Shown here piece by piece: positions 26,393-37,806 of a DNA stretch of 64,000 bases. The stretch covers positions 66,774,416 to 66,838,415 of the forward strand of contig OX352774.1 of the NCBI GenBank assembly GCA_947095535.1, read 5' to 3'. The notes beneath the pieces are model-generated. The model searched no databases. It had not been told where the DNA came from and saw only the letters and a program-made list of their open reading frames with translations. This DNA is from Poecilobothrus nobilitatus. Its lineage: Eukaryota > Arthropoda > Insecta > Diptera > Dolichopodidae. The translations under genes were made by a program, and so were the position numbers. Positions within the stretch are counted from its first letter, which is position 1, and each line of letters opens with the position of its first letter.

Positions 26393-26576
26393 TTTTTTTT
26401 TTTTTTAGTACATATCTCTGCCACATAAATGTGAACAGAAAATTACACAGCCTTTTCTTTTCAGGCGTGGCTGTAAATGTCGTAAGGAGGAATAACTCTT
26501 ACGACGTGTGTGGGATTCGAACTCACACTCCCTCGGTGATTTTATAAGCTCTTACCCACTAGGCCACCGAAGCCGC
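26393..26576 (-). mobile_element. tRNA-derived SINE, copy 3, with target-site duplication
   Basis: Minus-strand head GCGGCTTCGGTGGCCTAGTG (A-box) is followed by GGGTAAGAGC, a B-box region GAGTTCGAATCCC, and the shared body with GCCACGCCTGAAAAGAAAAG. The minus-strand 3' end is an A-rich tail. The insertion is flanked by TAATAAAAATT (26383-26393) and TAATAAAATT (26577-26586), a plausible target duplication of about 10 bp. It is the best preserved of the three copies. Confidence 0.8.
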
Positions 26577-26586
26577 TAATAAAATT

Positions 26587-27179
26587 GTAAAGTAAATTTA
26601 AAAGAATTTAATTTACCGATCAACTATTATAAATGTATGTATGTACCCAACTATCTACTTATGCATGTATGTATATAATTTATACATATGTAATGTAAGT
26701 AATATTAAATATTGCATGTATATTATTTTAATAGAAATTGAATGCATGAGTGGATTAACGTGTTATGTTGCAGTTTTTCAATTATCTACAACATACCTAT
26801 AATTTTTTTCTTTTTTCCATTTTTTTTTACATAAATAGAAGTTTAATACATTTTTTTGGTCTAGAGACTGTTTATTTAACAACAGTCTAGCTTCATGAAT
26901 CCTAAAAGAGTGATGCAACAAAAAATGTAATTTACGATTTTTTTCAGTTAGTAAAATATTTTATATACGATATGAGGTAAATATATACATAAATCATGAA
27001 AGCATTGTAAGCAGACTACTTAGAAATGACATCATTAGATAAGTAATATATTATGTATGTACATTCATATATATTAAGATAAAATGATAAAAGAAATTTA
27101 TAAATTAGAATTTAAATTTTGGTACACATACTTGCATATATACTGAAATTTATGTCAAAATTGATCTCTATATGAATCC
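26587..27179. other. A+T-rich stretch, no gene seen
   Basis: TATGTATG-type microsatellite and poly-T runs only. Confidence 0.4.
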
Positions 27180-27856
27180 CAAAAAGACGTATTATTCGTT
27201 GTATTCAACGTTGTATTCAAAACACCTAGGCAAAAATATCATGAAATTACAATAAAAGCAAGAGATGTCACGATAGAACGAATTCAACATGTGAAATATC
27301 TCGGAATGACTGTATAAATGAAAATCTTAAATGGGATAAACATATTAAACAATTAAAGAAAACCAGCATATATCGATCCGATCATAATGGCAAACAAAAG
27401 GGCAGGTGGTGTGCCAATCAAAGTTGATAAATTAATTTACAACGGGTACATCTTGACAAAATTCGTTACAATGTATTTCGTATATGTTAATATACTTCGA
27501 AAAATGTTAATATATGTATAAAATAATAAACAAAAAAATTAAATCTCGTACACAACTACAACACTATAGACATAGAGGACATCTTGTGGTACCTAAAGCA
27601 ACTACAACTAAGAAGCTGCAAGGATTAAAATGTAGTGCAATAAAAATGTTCAATACTATTTAAACTTAGAAATTAACTATTTTGTAGAAGAGTTATTTAA
27701 AAAAAAAAAAAAATTGTAATGTTATTATAAACTTTTATAGTTTTTTTAGTATTAGTTTAGATTTAGTTTAGAATTTAATTTCTTATACACAATTTTTTAT
27801 GTAAATTGTCTGAAATTAATAATAAATAAATAAATAAAAAAAATAAAAATAAAAAG
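27180..27856 (+). mobile_element. jockey-like LINE, 3' remnant with reverse transcriptase C-terminal coding traces
   Basis: A frame from 27213 to the stop at 27315 reads VFKTPRQKYHE, then ...IERIQHVKYLGMTV. The phrase VKYLG is typical of the region after the reverse transcriptase domain in jockey-clade elements. Further on, about 27540-27660, the frame of HYRHRGHLVVPKATTTKK matches the usual YNTRHRG..VVPK ending of such proteins, followed by SAIKMFN. Stops and frameshifts separate the pieces. The 3' end is an AATAAATAAATAAATA tail (27810-27856). It is a dead, 5'-truncated copy. Confidence 0.75.
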
Positions 27857-30639
27857 GTTTGTTATAGAATTAATTTATGCAATTCAAGTCTCCATCAATT
27901 ATCAATTAATGTATGTAATTAACACAAATATCTTTCTGCTTTCAATAATAATTGTTCTCAACAACAGCTTTATAGTCAAAAAATAAAAACAACAAAAAAA
28001 AACAAATTTAATTAAAAAAATAAAAAAAACAAAAAAACATATCATTAATGAACACACTCTTTTAGTACCAGAGCTTTAAAAAACATTGTATGATACGTAC
28101 ATATATTTATACATAAAACGTATTAATTTTATTAAAATTTTAAATTTTGTCACATAACCACCTTCATTTTCTCCTGACTTCAATTATAAAAAAAAAAAAA
28201 ACAATATAAATAGTTATAGATTTTAATCTATATTGTATATACTTATACTATAGTTAAATTATTTAATAATTGTAAACACTTTATCGAAAACAAAAAAAAA
28301 AAAAAAAAAAAAAAAACTGAACCTATAATTTTCAATAAAAATTATAAAAATTTCCGGGCGTTAATTTATATTTTTTTTTTCTACATACATATTATTTTAT
28401 TATTGACATTGAATTTACTTTTTTTTCTTTTTCAACCTTTAAAGTATTAATGAGTACAATGATTTTTTAACCATGACTTTTTAAATTAATATACATCTAT
28501 TTTAAATAAAAACAAAGTTGTAAATACTTTTCACCCTTAATATTTCATTCAACCACGTTTATGCATGCATAATTTGATTATAACATAATAATTAATCACC
28601 AATTAATATTATGTTTTAGCAATGAAAAGCATATATAAATTTATCAAGTGAAAATTAATTTAGATGTTTTAGATACTATAAACGCATATATGTATCTATA
28701 TGCAAATAAAGTTTTTCAAATTTAAAATTTCTGTTCTCAGACTAATGACAATTTAAATTTCAACCGATTTAAATTAACATTTTCCGTTAAACTCTTTCAA
28801 TTTTAAAAGAAGGTAAAACTAAAGAAGAAGATCAGTTTTTAAATTTTAAAGAGAAAATTATATTAAATATCATAAATGTTGCATAATTTATGAAACTTAA
28901 AAAAAAAAAAACATTATATTTTATCTGGGTATAGTGCAGTTCACCTAAACTCACAAACATAACATCGAAAAAAATCATTTACCAAAAAACTCATTTCGAA
29001 TCGAAAATGGTAGATGTAAAATTTTTACTTTGTAAAACATCCTTTTCACAAATTTTCAAATAACATGAAATAACATAAGTGTTTGTATATGGGAGACATT
29101 AAGTACACATATTCTGTAAAAGGGGTATAACCCTGATTTTGTAGCCAATTTTAAAAGCCCTTCTAATTCAAAATCTCGCATATACATATTTATATATATT
29201 CTAGAAAAAGGGGATAGTCTGATTTTAAAAATAAATTTTTTTTAATTATTTATTGTAACCCCCCGCTGAACAATATATTGAAACCCTAATTTTGAAATAC
29301 TTTGCTATTTACAATTGAAATACTTGCTAATTACAAAAAAAAATTTTTTAAATTTTTTTTGCTAATTATGTACCTACATATATTTTTAATTAATTTCAAT
29401 ACTTTTACTTATTTTTTAATTTATTAATTTAAAAAAAAAGCACTCAAAATAATTATTTTGAAAAGAAAAATTCGTTTAAATACATATTAATATATTACGA
29501 AAACTATGTATGTAAATATGTATACATATTATGTATTTTATTATTTATTATTCGCTTTGACATTTCATTTCATTTTCAATGTCAAAAATTCAAAAAGGAA
29601 TTAATATTGAAAAATTTATTATAAATTCAAGTGAATGTTAAATTTACTTTCACTTAAAATGCTAAAATACATATATTTATTAACTTTATTAACTATTAAT
29701 GCTAAACAATCTATTGAAGGTGCCTTGAAATAAAGCCAAAGGAAAAAATACCGAAACGACTTTATTTTCTTTTTAAAGCGGTAATAATTACCGCTTCAAA
29801 GTAGAAGCAGGTAGAAGTAAAATTGAATCGGGCATATTTTAATTTTCCAAATGTTATGTTTTTTCTTCTTTTTTTTTGCGTTTTGTGCTCAAAACATGTT
29901 GTTTGTTCCACTTATTCCAGAAAATTTCTTTGTTGTTTTTCGGGAGATTTTAAAAATATGTATATGAATCGCTTGGGATTGGTTATGAATGTTTGTACTT
30001 TTTCCCACAAAAGTTAAATAAAACAAATTGTAGTAAAGCTGAAATATTTTAACACTTTCTGGTAAACTTTCTGAAAAAAAAGGGTTATTTATCTCCTTGT
30101 TCCACAAAGCCTTAAAATAATTAGGAGACATAATTATAAATGGCTTGTTGTTAAAATATGTATAATAATTAGGAGGTATTTTATGATTGGTTGCAAAATC
30201 AGTATTATCTTTTACAAGAATATTTTAACATATCTTTATGAGAGATTTAGAATTAGGATGGAAAGGAAATAAAGTCGTACTTTATTTTTATTATAAAGAA
30301 ATTTTTTTTGTCAGTAATTTAACATATTGTAATGTCCCATAACAAACTGTAAAAGTTTTTGGGGTCATTTAATTCCTTACTGAATATATTTTTTATCAAA
30401 ACAACCATAATAGGTGTAATAATAAAAATCATCCATTTTGTAAACTTTTAAATTAAAAAAATTTGTTATTTGGCATTGTAATATGTTGGAAATTTTTTAT
30501 AATAAAAATAAAATTCGACCTTTTTGACTATTTCCTTTCAGATTTCCGCAATATTTCCGTTTCTGATCGGCAATTAAGTCAAATTTGAAAAAATAGCGAT
30601 TTAAGCTTTATTTCTCTGTCAAATAAGACGAGTAACTAA
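27857..30639. other. A+T-rich stretch, no gene seen; one 21-bp palindrome
   Basis: A long poly-A run lies at about 28288-28317. Fragments of the dispersed GGTTACAAAATCAG repeat (minus strand) occur around 29060-29350, with ACCCCCCGCTGAACAATATA at about 29257, and around 30140-30260. AAGCGGTAATAATTACCGCTT at 29776-29796 is a palindrome except for its central base. Confidence 0.4.
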
Positions 30640-31156
30640 GGTGTTGGGTATGTATTAGTTGTAAAAATAGCTATTAGGTAATATATTTTACTAGGTAAAC
30701 TGGGCATAGCATACACCAGTCTGGTAATCTAGAAATAATATTGGTTATTAATTCTGGTGTCTTAGTAATCTAGAAATAAAATTTTAGAAAACTAAAAACA
30801 AAATTTTGTAGTATGGGGTTTGGAGGCGACAGCGCCCGTTCCTTCAAAAATAATCTTTTTTTTATAAAAATGTCTAAATTCGTATAAACTTCACTATTTT
30901 TTAAGTGAAATGTTAAAATTATAATTAATTATTTTTCATATGGAAATGTTAAAATTTAATTTTTTTTTAATGAAATTGGTATATGTGTGGACATACTGTA
31001 AGTATTAATAGTTGGATTCAAAATCAGAATATTCCCCTTTTCCGGTTTATTTATATCCATATATGTATGTCTATGCGAGATTTTAAAATTTTGGGATTTT
31101 GATTTTCGAGATTTTGAATATGGGATTTTGATTTTCATGATTACGTACCCAACCCT
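30640..31156. mobile_element. TIR element with TCCCGAAA-type subterminal repeats
   Basis: Left end GGTGTTGGGTATGTATTAG and the reverse complement of the right end, GGGTTGGGTACGTAATC, are imperfect inverted repeats. The right part consists of degenerate repetitions of GGGATTTTGATTTTCGA (31078-31140). A related copy in the opposite orientation lies at 48215-48880 inside the transporter gene, sharing TCCAACTATTAATACTTACA, ACGAATTTAGACATTTTTAT and CCAGACTGG blocks. A third fragment lies at 55270-55415. No protein is encoded. Confidence 0.55.
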
Positions 31157-31800
31157 ATAAATTAAAATTTTTTTTATTCTTTTCTTCTAGTACGTGTGCA
31201 GTATTAGTTTTTGCTATAAAAAATGTTATTGTTGCAAACGTTTACGGCGTTTACGGCGTTTTATATTGTTGCAAACGTTTATTTTTATTATATAAAAATA
31301 GATGTTTTAAAATAAAGATTACAAAATGTTACACAAATATTTAAAAAATTTATTTTTAAGTTGTAAATTGTTTTTAAGATAATTCATTTTTAAAGATAAA
31401 ATATGTTATAAATTAATATTATAACACCTTAAATATTTTTTCTGTAATTTGGATAAATGTACGTGATAAATACACGTAATACAATGTACGTATACATTTG
31501 GATAAATACACAGAACAAATCAAAGTTATATTTATTATTATTTATAGTATACCAATAATCAAAAAATAAACGGCTTTTACAATTGTTTAAAATTATTTAC
31601 TTAGTTAACCAGATTCTTTGAAACATATTAAAAATATTAGTTTGTTTCAGAAGAAAATTAAAAATTTACTTGGGTTAGATACAAAAAATAATTTTTTGGT
31701 TTTTTTTTTTCTGAATTTAATTTAATCTTCTTTTATAGTGAGATTTTATAAAACGGTAACACATAAGCGAAAAAAAAAATATTATTCATAAATTTAAACG

Positions 31801-32338
31801 GGTGAATCCCAAAATCCACAAAAAAGAAAATCCAGAATGATTTTTTTGCCTCAAAAAAAAAAATCCACAAAAAGATTTTTTATTATTCACAATTATTTTA
31901 AATACTTAGGTAGTTGTTGAAATATATAAGTATGTAAGTATGTATGTAAAAATAATAAAAAAGGACTTTCGAGTTTGTTACAAAATCAGCGTTCAATAAT
32001 TTGTTTAGCGGTGGTTTAGACTTAGACTATTTTAAAATATTTGTTGTGTAAATATATTTGTAAAAATGATAATTAAGAAGGACTTTTGAATTGGTTACAA
32101 AATCAGAGTTCAATCATTTGTTTAGCGGAGGCTTGGTGGCGATAGTCCCACTATTATATTTTAAGATGTTGAAATATGTGTACAGTAAAAAAAATTAAAA
32201 AGAATTTTAAAATTTGTTACAAAATCAGAGTTTTTTGCCTTTGGCAGAATATTTTTTGGACTTTTATAAATTTGTGGATTTTTTTTTTATCGATTTTAAA
32301 TTTTTATTTATGGATTTCGGTTTGTGGATTTGGTCACC
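31801..32338. mobile_element. TIR element with three 117-122-bp internal tandem units
   Basis: Left end GGTGAATCCCAAAATCCAC and the reverse complement of the right end, GGTGACCAAATCCACAAAC, form an imperfect inverted repeat. Inside, GTTACAAAATCAG followed by TTCAAT.ATTTGTTTAGCGG recurs at 31977, 32094 and (partly) 32216. Single copies of that unit are scattered elsewhere (about 21697, 29250, 49970, 61700), so the unit is itself a dispersed repeat. Confidence 0.5.
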
Positions 32339-32568
32339 AACTCAGTTAACATTTGTTTCATTTGTTTCAGGCCCGATAGAATTTAGCTTGGTAATAAATT
32401 TATCTTATGTTTATATACAAATTACATATATTTCTACTAAATAACGGGCGAAAAAAAGAATTCCAGGATATCTGATACAATTAACTGTTATTTCAACAAT
32501 ATACCTTAGATATAATATAGATGTTTAAATTATTTTTTTCGTCCTCCATTCTATTTTATTACAATATA

Positions 32569-33499
32569 ACGGATTTTTCAATTTGAGTGATATGATTTCT
32601 AAGTGACGTTTCGGCCATTTATAGTATGTCATGATCTGTCATTTTTTTTTCATTGTATTCAGTAATGTTTACAATTTCATAATGGAGAGATATACGAAAG
32701 AACAACGTTTATAAATTATTCAATTTTATTATCAAAATAATCGTTCTCCAATTGCAACTTTTCGTGCGCTTTTGTCTTCTCCGATGAGGCTCACTTTCAT
32801 CTGAGTGGTGCGGTAAATAAACAAAACTGTCGATTCTGGTGTGAAGAAAATCCAAAATATTCATGAACAATCATTACATTCACCTAAATTGACAGTTTGG
32901 TGTGGTTTTTTTGGTCTGGTGGAATCATCGGTTCGTAGTTCTTGCAAAATGAAGCTGATAACACCGTTACTGTCAATGGAGAGTGGTATAGATCGATGAT
33001 AATCAACTTTTTATGGCCGAAATTGGAAGAAGTTGATCTTGACAACATCTGGTTCCAACAAGACGGGGTTACGTGCCACGCAGCACGTGCAACAACCGAA
33101 TTATTGCGAGAAAAGTTTGGAGATTCGATTATTTCAAGAAATTGTGACATTGAATGACCTCCAAGAAATTGTGATTTAACACCATTAGATTATTTCTTGT
33201 GGGGTTATTTGAAGTCATTGGTCTTTAGCAATAAACCAGATTCTCTTCAAGCTTTAGAATTCAATATTGAACGTACTATTCATGACATACGACTTGATTT
33301 AGTGGAAAAGTGCTCGAAAATTGGGTGGTTCTTCGTTCCTGCAAAAGAAGTCGTGGAGACCATTTGAATGACGTTTTATTCAGAACTTAATTGTATCGAT
33401 TGTACTTCACATTAAATAAAAAACATTTGAATTTCCTTAACAATTAGTGTGTTTTTTTTTTTTTTAAAGAAATGATATCACTCAAATTGGAAAACCCTG
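32569..33499 (+). mobile_element. mariner transposon, DD41D type, internally deleted
   Basis: Inverted repeats of 32 bp at 32569-32600 and 33468-33499 share CAATTTGAGTGATAT and ATTTCT, and each is flanked by a TA dinucleotide (32567-32568 and 33500-33501), the Tc1/mariner target duplication. Total length is 931 bp against about 1.3 kb for an intact mariner. The missing part lies between the N-terminal start and the first catalytic Asp region (near 32775). The transposase remnant is annotated separately. Confidence 0.92.
32682..33367 (+). pseudogene. mariner transposase pseudogene (DD41D)
   Basis: The frame starts MERYTKEQRL with an in-frame stop next, continues IIQFYYQNN, and is then cut by a deletion around 32775. 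The first catalytic region is recognisable as FSDEAHFHLSGAVNKQ. At least two frameshifts follow near 32850 and 32925. The longest intact piece covers VNGEWYRSM and WFQQDGVTCHAARAT (second Asp in QQDG). After a stop where a Trp codon is expected (TGA near 33156), the same frame resumes with NCDLTPLDYFLWGYLKS (third Asp). Counting residues, 41 lie between the second and third Asp, which defines the DD41D (rosa-like) group. It ends at a TGA at 33365-33367. It cannot make an active enzyme. Confidence 0.88.
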
Positions 33500-35293
33500 T
33501 ACATATGTACATTTATATGTATGTACTTAAAAATTCAAATCTTCAATAATTCAATTCAATTCTTCAATAAAAATTTCAAATCTTTTAGGTTCATAAAAGA
33601 TTTTTTTTTTGCTTAGACTTGATTATATATTTTAGTTTATAAAAATACAAATAATATTGTCAGTGGTAATAATACTCGTATAATTTATTAATAAAACTTC
33701 TAAAAATAATCTGGTTAAAAGCTATATTTACTTATATAAAAAAAAAAAAATTCTTTTTATTCAATGGAACATCTTTTATTAATTTCACGAAAACCAGAAT
33801 AAATATAAAATCAATATAGTATTAAATATATAGTTATAATAAAAAAATATATGTATTACTTTTATTTAAACTTTAAAAATTTACGAAAACGTTTTTTCAT
33901 AAAAAAAATTATATTAAATTTTATTCTTATTATGTTAATTTTTCGTAAACCCATATTTTTAATTTTAATCTTTTTAAATAACTTTCCAAATGTTTCAATA
34001 CTCTGTCAAACAGAACAGAAAGTAAAATTTTCGCTTTAATTTTTTATTTTTATTTTTATTTATTTTTTTATAACTAAACTTGATTTTAAATACCTGTACG
34101 TAATCTGATATAGGCTATAATAAACACCTTAAAATTAATTCAATTTATTGTACAATATTTAATATATTTTTAGTTAATTACTACTGATTATTTAAAATAA
34201 ATTATTTTATAACAATAATAAATTATAATTTTAATTATCTGCAATATTAATTACCATTCACTAATAAATCCTTTAATTGTTATAGAGTTTAAACAGATTT
34301 AACCTAATACTGTAATTATTAATAGTATAAATGTATATATATACGTATAAATGTATGAGAAATTATTCATGGTTTTAATCAATAAAAATGTTTAACTAAA
34401 ATCTGTAGTTATCTTGATAAATTCCTTTAAATTGATTTACTAATTAGATTTTAATAATTAAATCGATTTAAATTGTGTTACTTGATTTAAATATGAAATT
34501 GAAAAATAAAAAAAAAAAATAAAAAATAAAAAATCAGAAATCGAAAATTTTCAATACTTTTAGATAATGTATTAATAATTAAATAACAGAATGTAAAACT
34601 AATAAAACTAAGGGTTTTTAAGCAAACACATTTCCAAAATTTCAATACATACATATATCTAAAGTATTTAAAAAGAAACGATTATTTGTTCAAAAAAAAA
34701 AAAAAAACAAATGCAAAATAATATTGTATAAAATCATGTTATATAGATTTTATATACGTATCATATTACATAAATAGATTTCATATAGAATAAAAAAGAA
34801 CTCTGATTAATGAGCCCTATTATATTTCACTAATAAATTTTTATTGATTAAATCGATTAGTTCTGCAGTCTTTGACTTAATTTACATAAATAATAACAAT
34901 CGGAAACAATAACCAGTAGTTACATTTGAAGGGTAGATTAAAATATCTTTATAGTTAATTGATTTGGCATTTTGTAGTAATTTATAGATCGTATTAAATT
35001 TATATGTTGCTGAAGTAAACTAAAAATTCAAATATAGCATAAGTGAATGATTAACTTAAGTTTAATTCAACTTGTTTTTATGTATTACATCGTATACATG
35101 TATACATGTAATTGTAATCACCAACAATAGTCATATAATTTTATTGTTGTTTTGAAATTTAACTATATATTTTAACTGCAGTACAATTAAACAAATTGGA
35201 ACTATACTAATATAACAAAAAAACTTTAAATTTAAGTTTATACTTTATAACTCACTGTCTTAAATTTACAATATACAATAATATAACACGATA
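33500..35293. other. A+T-rich stretch, no gene seen
   Basis: Poly-A/T, ATTT-type microsatellite and TATGTA repeats. Nothing else was recognised. Confidence 0.4.
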
Positions 35294-35301
35294 CTTTTAA
35301 T

Positions 35302-35972
35302 CAGAGCTCCAAATCGTACCCGAACCCGAACCCGAACCCAAAACCGCTCCGGAACAAGCATTTTGACGAACCAGAACCCGAACCTGAATCCAGTAAAAAA
35401 TTTGCATTTGGTTCAGGTTCACCATTTCATTCGCAATCAAATTTCAACAATGTTTTTTTATTTTAAACTGAGAATAAAAAAATATAAAACAAAATAGTAA
35501 AATACTTACATAGTCACATATTTGCGTACTGTGTAAGCACACGTATTATGCTTAACAATTTAAATATGTACGTACCTAGTAATATACCTACTAGAAATAT
35601 ATGTAAGTAAGTAAATACAACTACAAAAATTATTTAGAGAGATAATATTCTACTTGTATATCCAAAAGCTAGTCATAGTTTACATATTCCATTCCAAATA
35701 GAAAGAAATAAACACAATTTGTTATTGTTTTTTTCATGTTTCTTCAAGAATTTTTTTCTCTACTTCTAATTTCTATGCCTACTATGCACTTGCAAATAAA
35801 ATAAAGCAAAAAATAATACATAAGTAAAATTAATAGATTTTGATTTGCAATCAATAATGCTGCACTTGTTATGTTGATTGAAAAATTTGAACCCGAACCC
35901 GGATCGAACCCACTAAAATTTTCCAGTTCGAACCCGAACCTGAACCCGATTTTTTGTGGGTTTGCAGCCCTG
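35302..35972. mobile_element. hAT-family MITE with perfect 8-bp target duplication
   Basis: Termini are CAGAGCTCCAAATC on the left and CAGGGCTGCAAACC on the reverse complement of the right. The CAGRG start is characteristic of hAT elements. The copy is bracketed by identical octamers CTTTTAAT at 35294-35301 and 35973-35980, the hAT target length. Subterminal regions on both sides are rich in the hexamer GAACCC (35320-35385 and 35888-35950), the type of motif bound by hAT transposases. Length is 671 bp with no transposase frame, so it would depend on an enzyme supplied elsewhere. Confidence 0.92.
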
Positions 35973-35980
35973 CTTTTAAT

Positions 35981-36640
35981 TAAAGGAACTCCACATATAT
36001 ATTATTATATATGTATGTATGAGCAGCGTGAGTTAAAATATTAGGTATGTATATGTATTTAAAAATAAATACTGTATTATGTTGTATGAATGACTGGATC
36101 AATCAAACATGTATGATAATAATCATTAAAATTATAAAATTTAGCAAACAGCAAATTGACAAAAAAATAATCTGATTTCTGAGGAGAATATATCTTATCA
36201 TCTAAGTTAATTTAAACAAAATGGATTAAATAATATAATATTATATGTAGATAAAGAATCTTTGCTATTTAAATGGGTAGCTAATTATCATAAATAAATA
36301 TTTTGTTATACTTATTTTTTTTTTTGTTTTTTTTTTTTTTTTAATCTTATTCAAAAGATGTGTAATAATTCAAAAATCAACATTAATAAAATTTGGGTCG
36401 GAAAAAAAAAATTCTTTATAATCTTAAACGGCCGATGATTTGATTGTCTTTTAATTTAATTAAAGTCGATTTTGAAAAATAAATAAAATTTCTATAATTA
36501 ACCAATGCAGACAGAAGTTATAAAATACATTTACAGTTAAAAGATTGCAAAATTTATGAAATTATTTTGCAAGTAACAAAAAAAAATTTTTTTTTTTGTT
36601 TTGTTTGGTAAAATAACTCAATAAAATATTTGTAAGTACA
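35981..36640. other. A+T-rich stretch, no gene seen
   Basis: TATGTATG microsatellite and poly-T runs near 36310-36342. No coding or element structure was recognised. Confidence 0.4.
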
Positions 36641-36683
36641 TTTAACATCTTCTGGTCAAATTGGTGTATTTACTAAATATTCT

Positions 36684-37803
36684 CAGGTATTTACTAAATA
36701 TATCCAGATTTTTGCTAAATATATTCAGGCATTATTTAAATAAATTTAGATTTTTTTTTTGGAATTTAGAGTTTTACTAAATGAATTCAGATTTTTACTA
36801 AATAATTTCAAAATTTTTTTTTTGAATTCCGATTTTTACTAAATAAATTCAGATAATTTTTTTAGTTCAAAAATTGTAAAAACTAAGAACTTTCTATTGA
36901 TAAACATGCAAAAATTCTGAAAAATATTTACCGTCGACTTGTCCTTATTTTGACCACTTTTTAACATTAAAAATGTAATAAAAATTAAAGTACCTATTTT
37001 AGTTAGAAAATAGAATTTTTTGCAAAATTAAGGGCTACATGAGTTCTTATATCCTAAAATAAAAATAAAAGTGAAAATATGTGTTTTAAGGCAATTTTTA
37101 TGATAAAAACCAGGTAGTGAAGGTTAATTTTGACCAGCATAAAAATGTTAAGAAAAAAACATTGGTCAAAGTTAGAATAACTAAGTAATAAGCCCAAGCT
37201 CAACGTTAATGGTTGACTGTTAATGGTTTTAATCAACTAAGAGAAAACAATTTAATTTTTTTGATAAATTATAATTTAATATAGAAAATTTAATAATATA
37301 TTAAATATATTAAACTTTCAAAATTTTCAATTAACTGTTTAATTTGGTTGTGCTAACACTATTTTAAATTTTTTACACATTATAAAAGTACTTGTTCAGA
37401 ACCATCTTTATTTAAATCCAACTTTATGGGTAGATGTGTATTTTAAATCTCTTTTAAAAATTGTATGCCATCATCTCACAAGTTAATTAATTCAATTTCT
37501 TGATAATAGAATGTAGGTGGCAGTAAATTGTTCTCAGAAGTTTTTTATTTTTTGGGACGATGGTTATCCTCCTGGTCAAAATTAGACAAATCTACGAAAA
37601 ATATTTTTGAGAATTTTGACATGTTTTTCAATAAAAAGTTTTTAATTTTTAGAATTTTTGAATTAAAAAAACTATCTGAATTTATTTATTAAAAATCGGA
37701 ATTCTAAAAAAAAAAAATCTGAAATTATTTAGTAAAAATTTGATTTCATTTAGTAAGACTCTGTTCCAAAAAAAAAAATCTGAATTTATTTAGTAAATAC
37801 CTG
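36684..37803. mobile_element. foldback-like element with long inverted arms made of tandem repeats
   Basis: The left arm, 36684-36956, is built of short units around TTTACTAAATAAATTCAGAT, then AATTCCGATTTTTACTAAAT, AATTCAAAAATT-like and CATGCAAAAATTCT blocks, ending TTGTCCTTATTTTGACCA. The right arm, 37573-37803, is the same series in reverse complement, from TGGTCAAAATTAGACAAATC outwards to TTTATTTAGTAAATACCTG. The left arm carries at least one extra unit. The spacer of about 616 bp is not inverted and has no convincing frame. Long inverted arms composed of short tandem repeats are the hallmark of foldback (FB/TFB) transposons. No target duplication could be fixed. Confidence 0.75.
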
Positions 37804-37806
37804 AAT

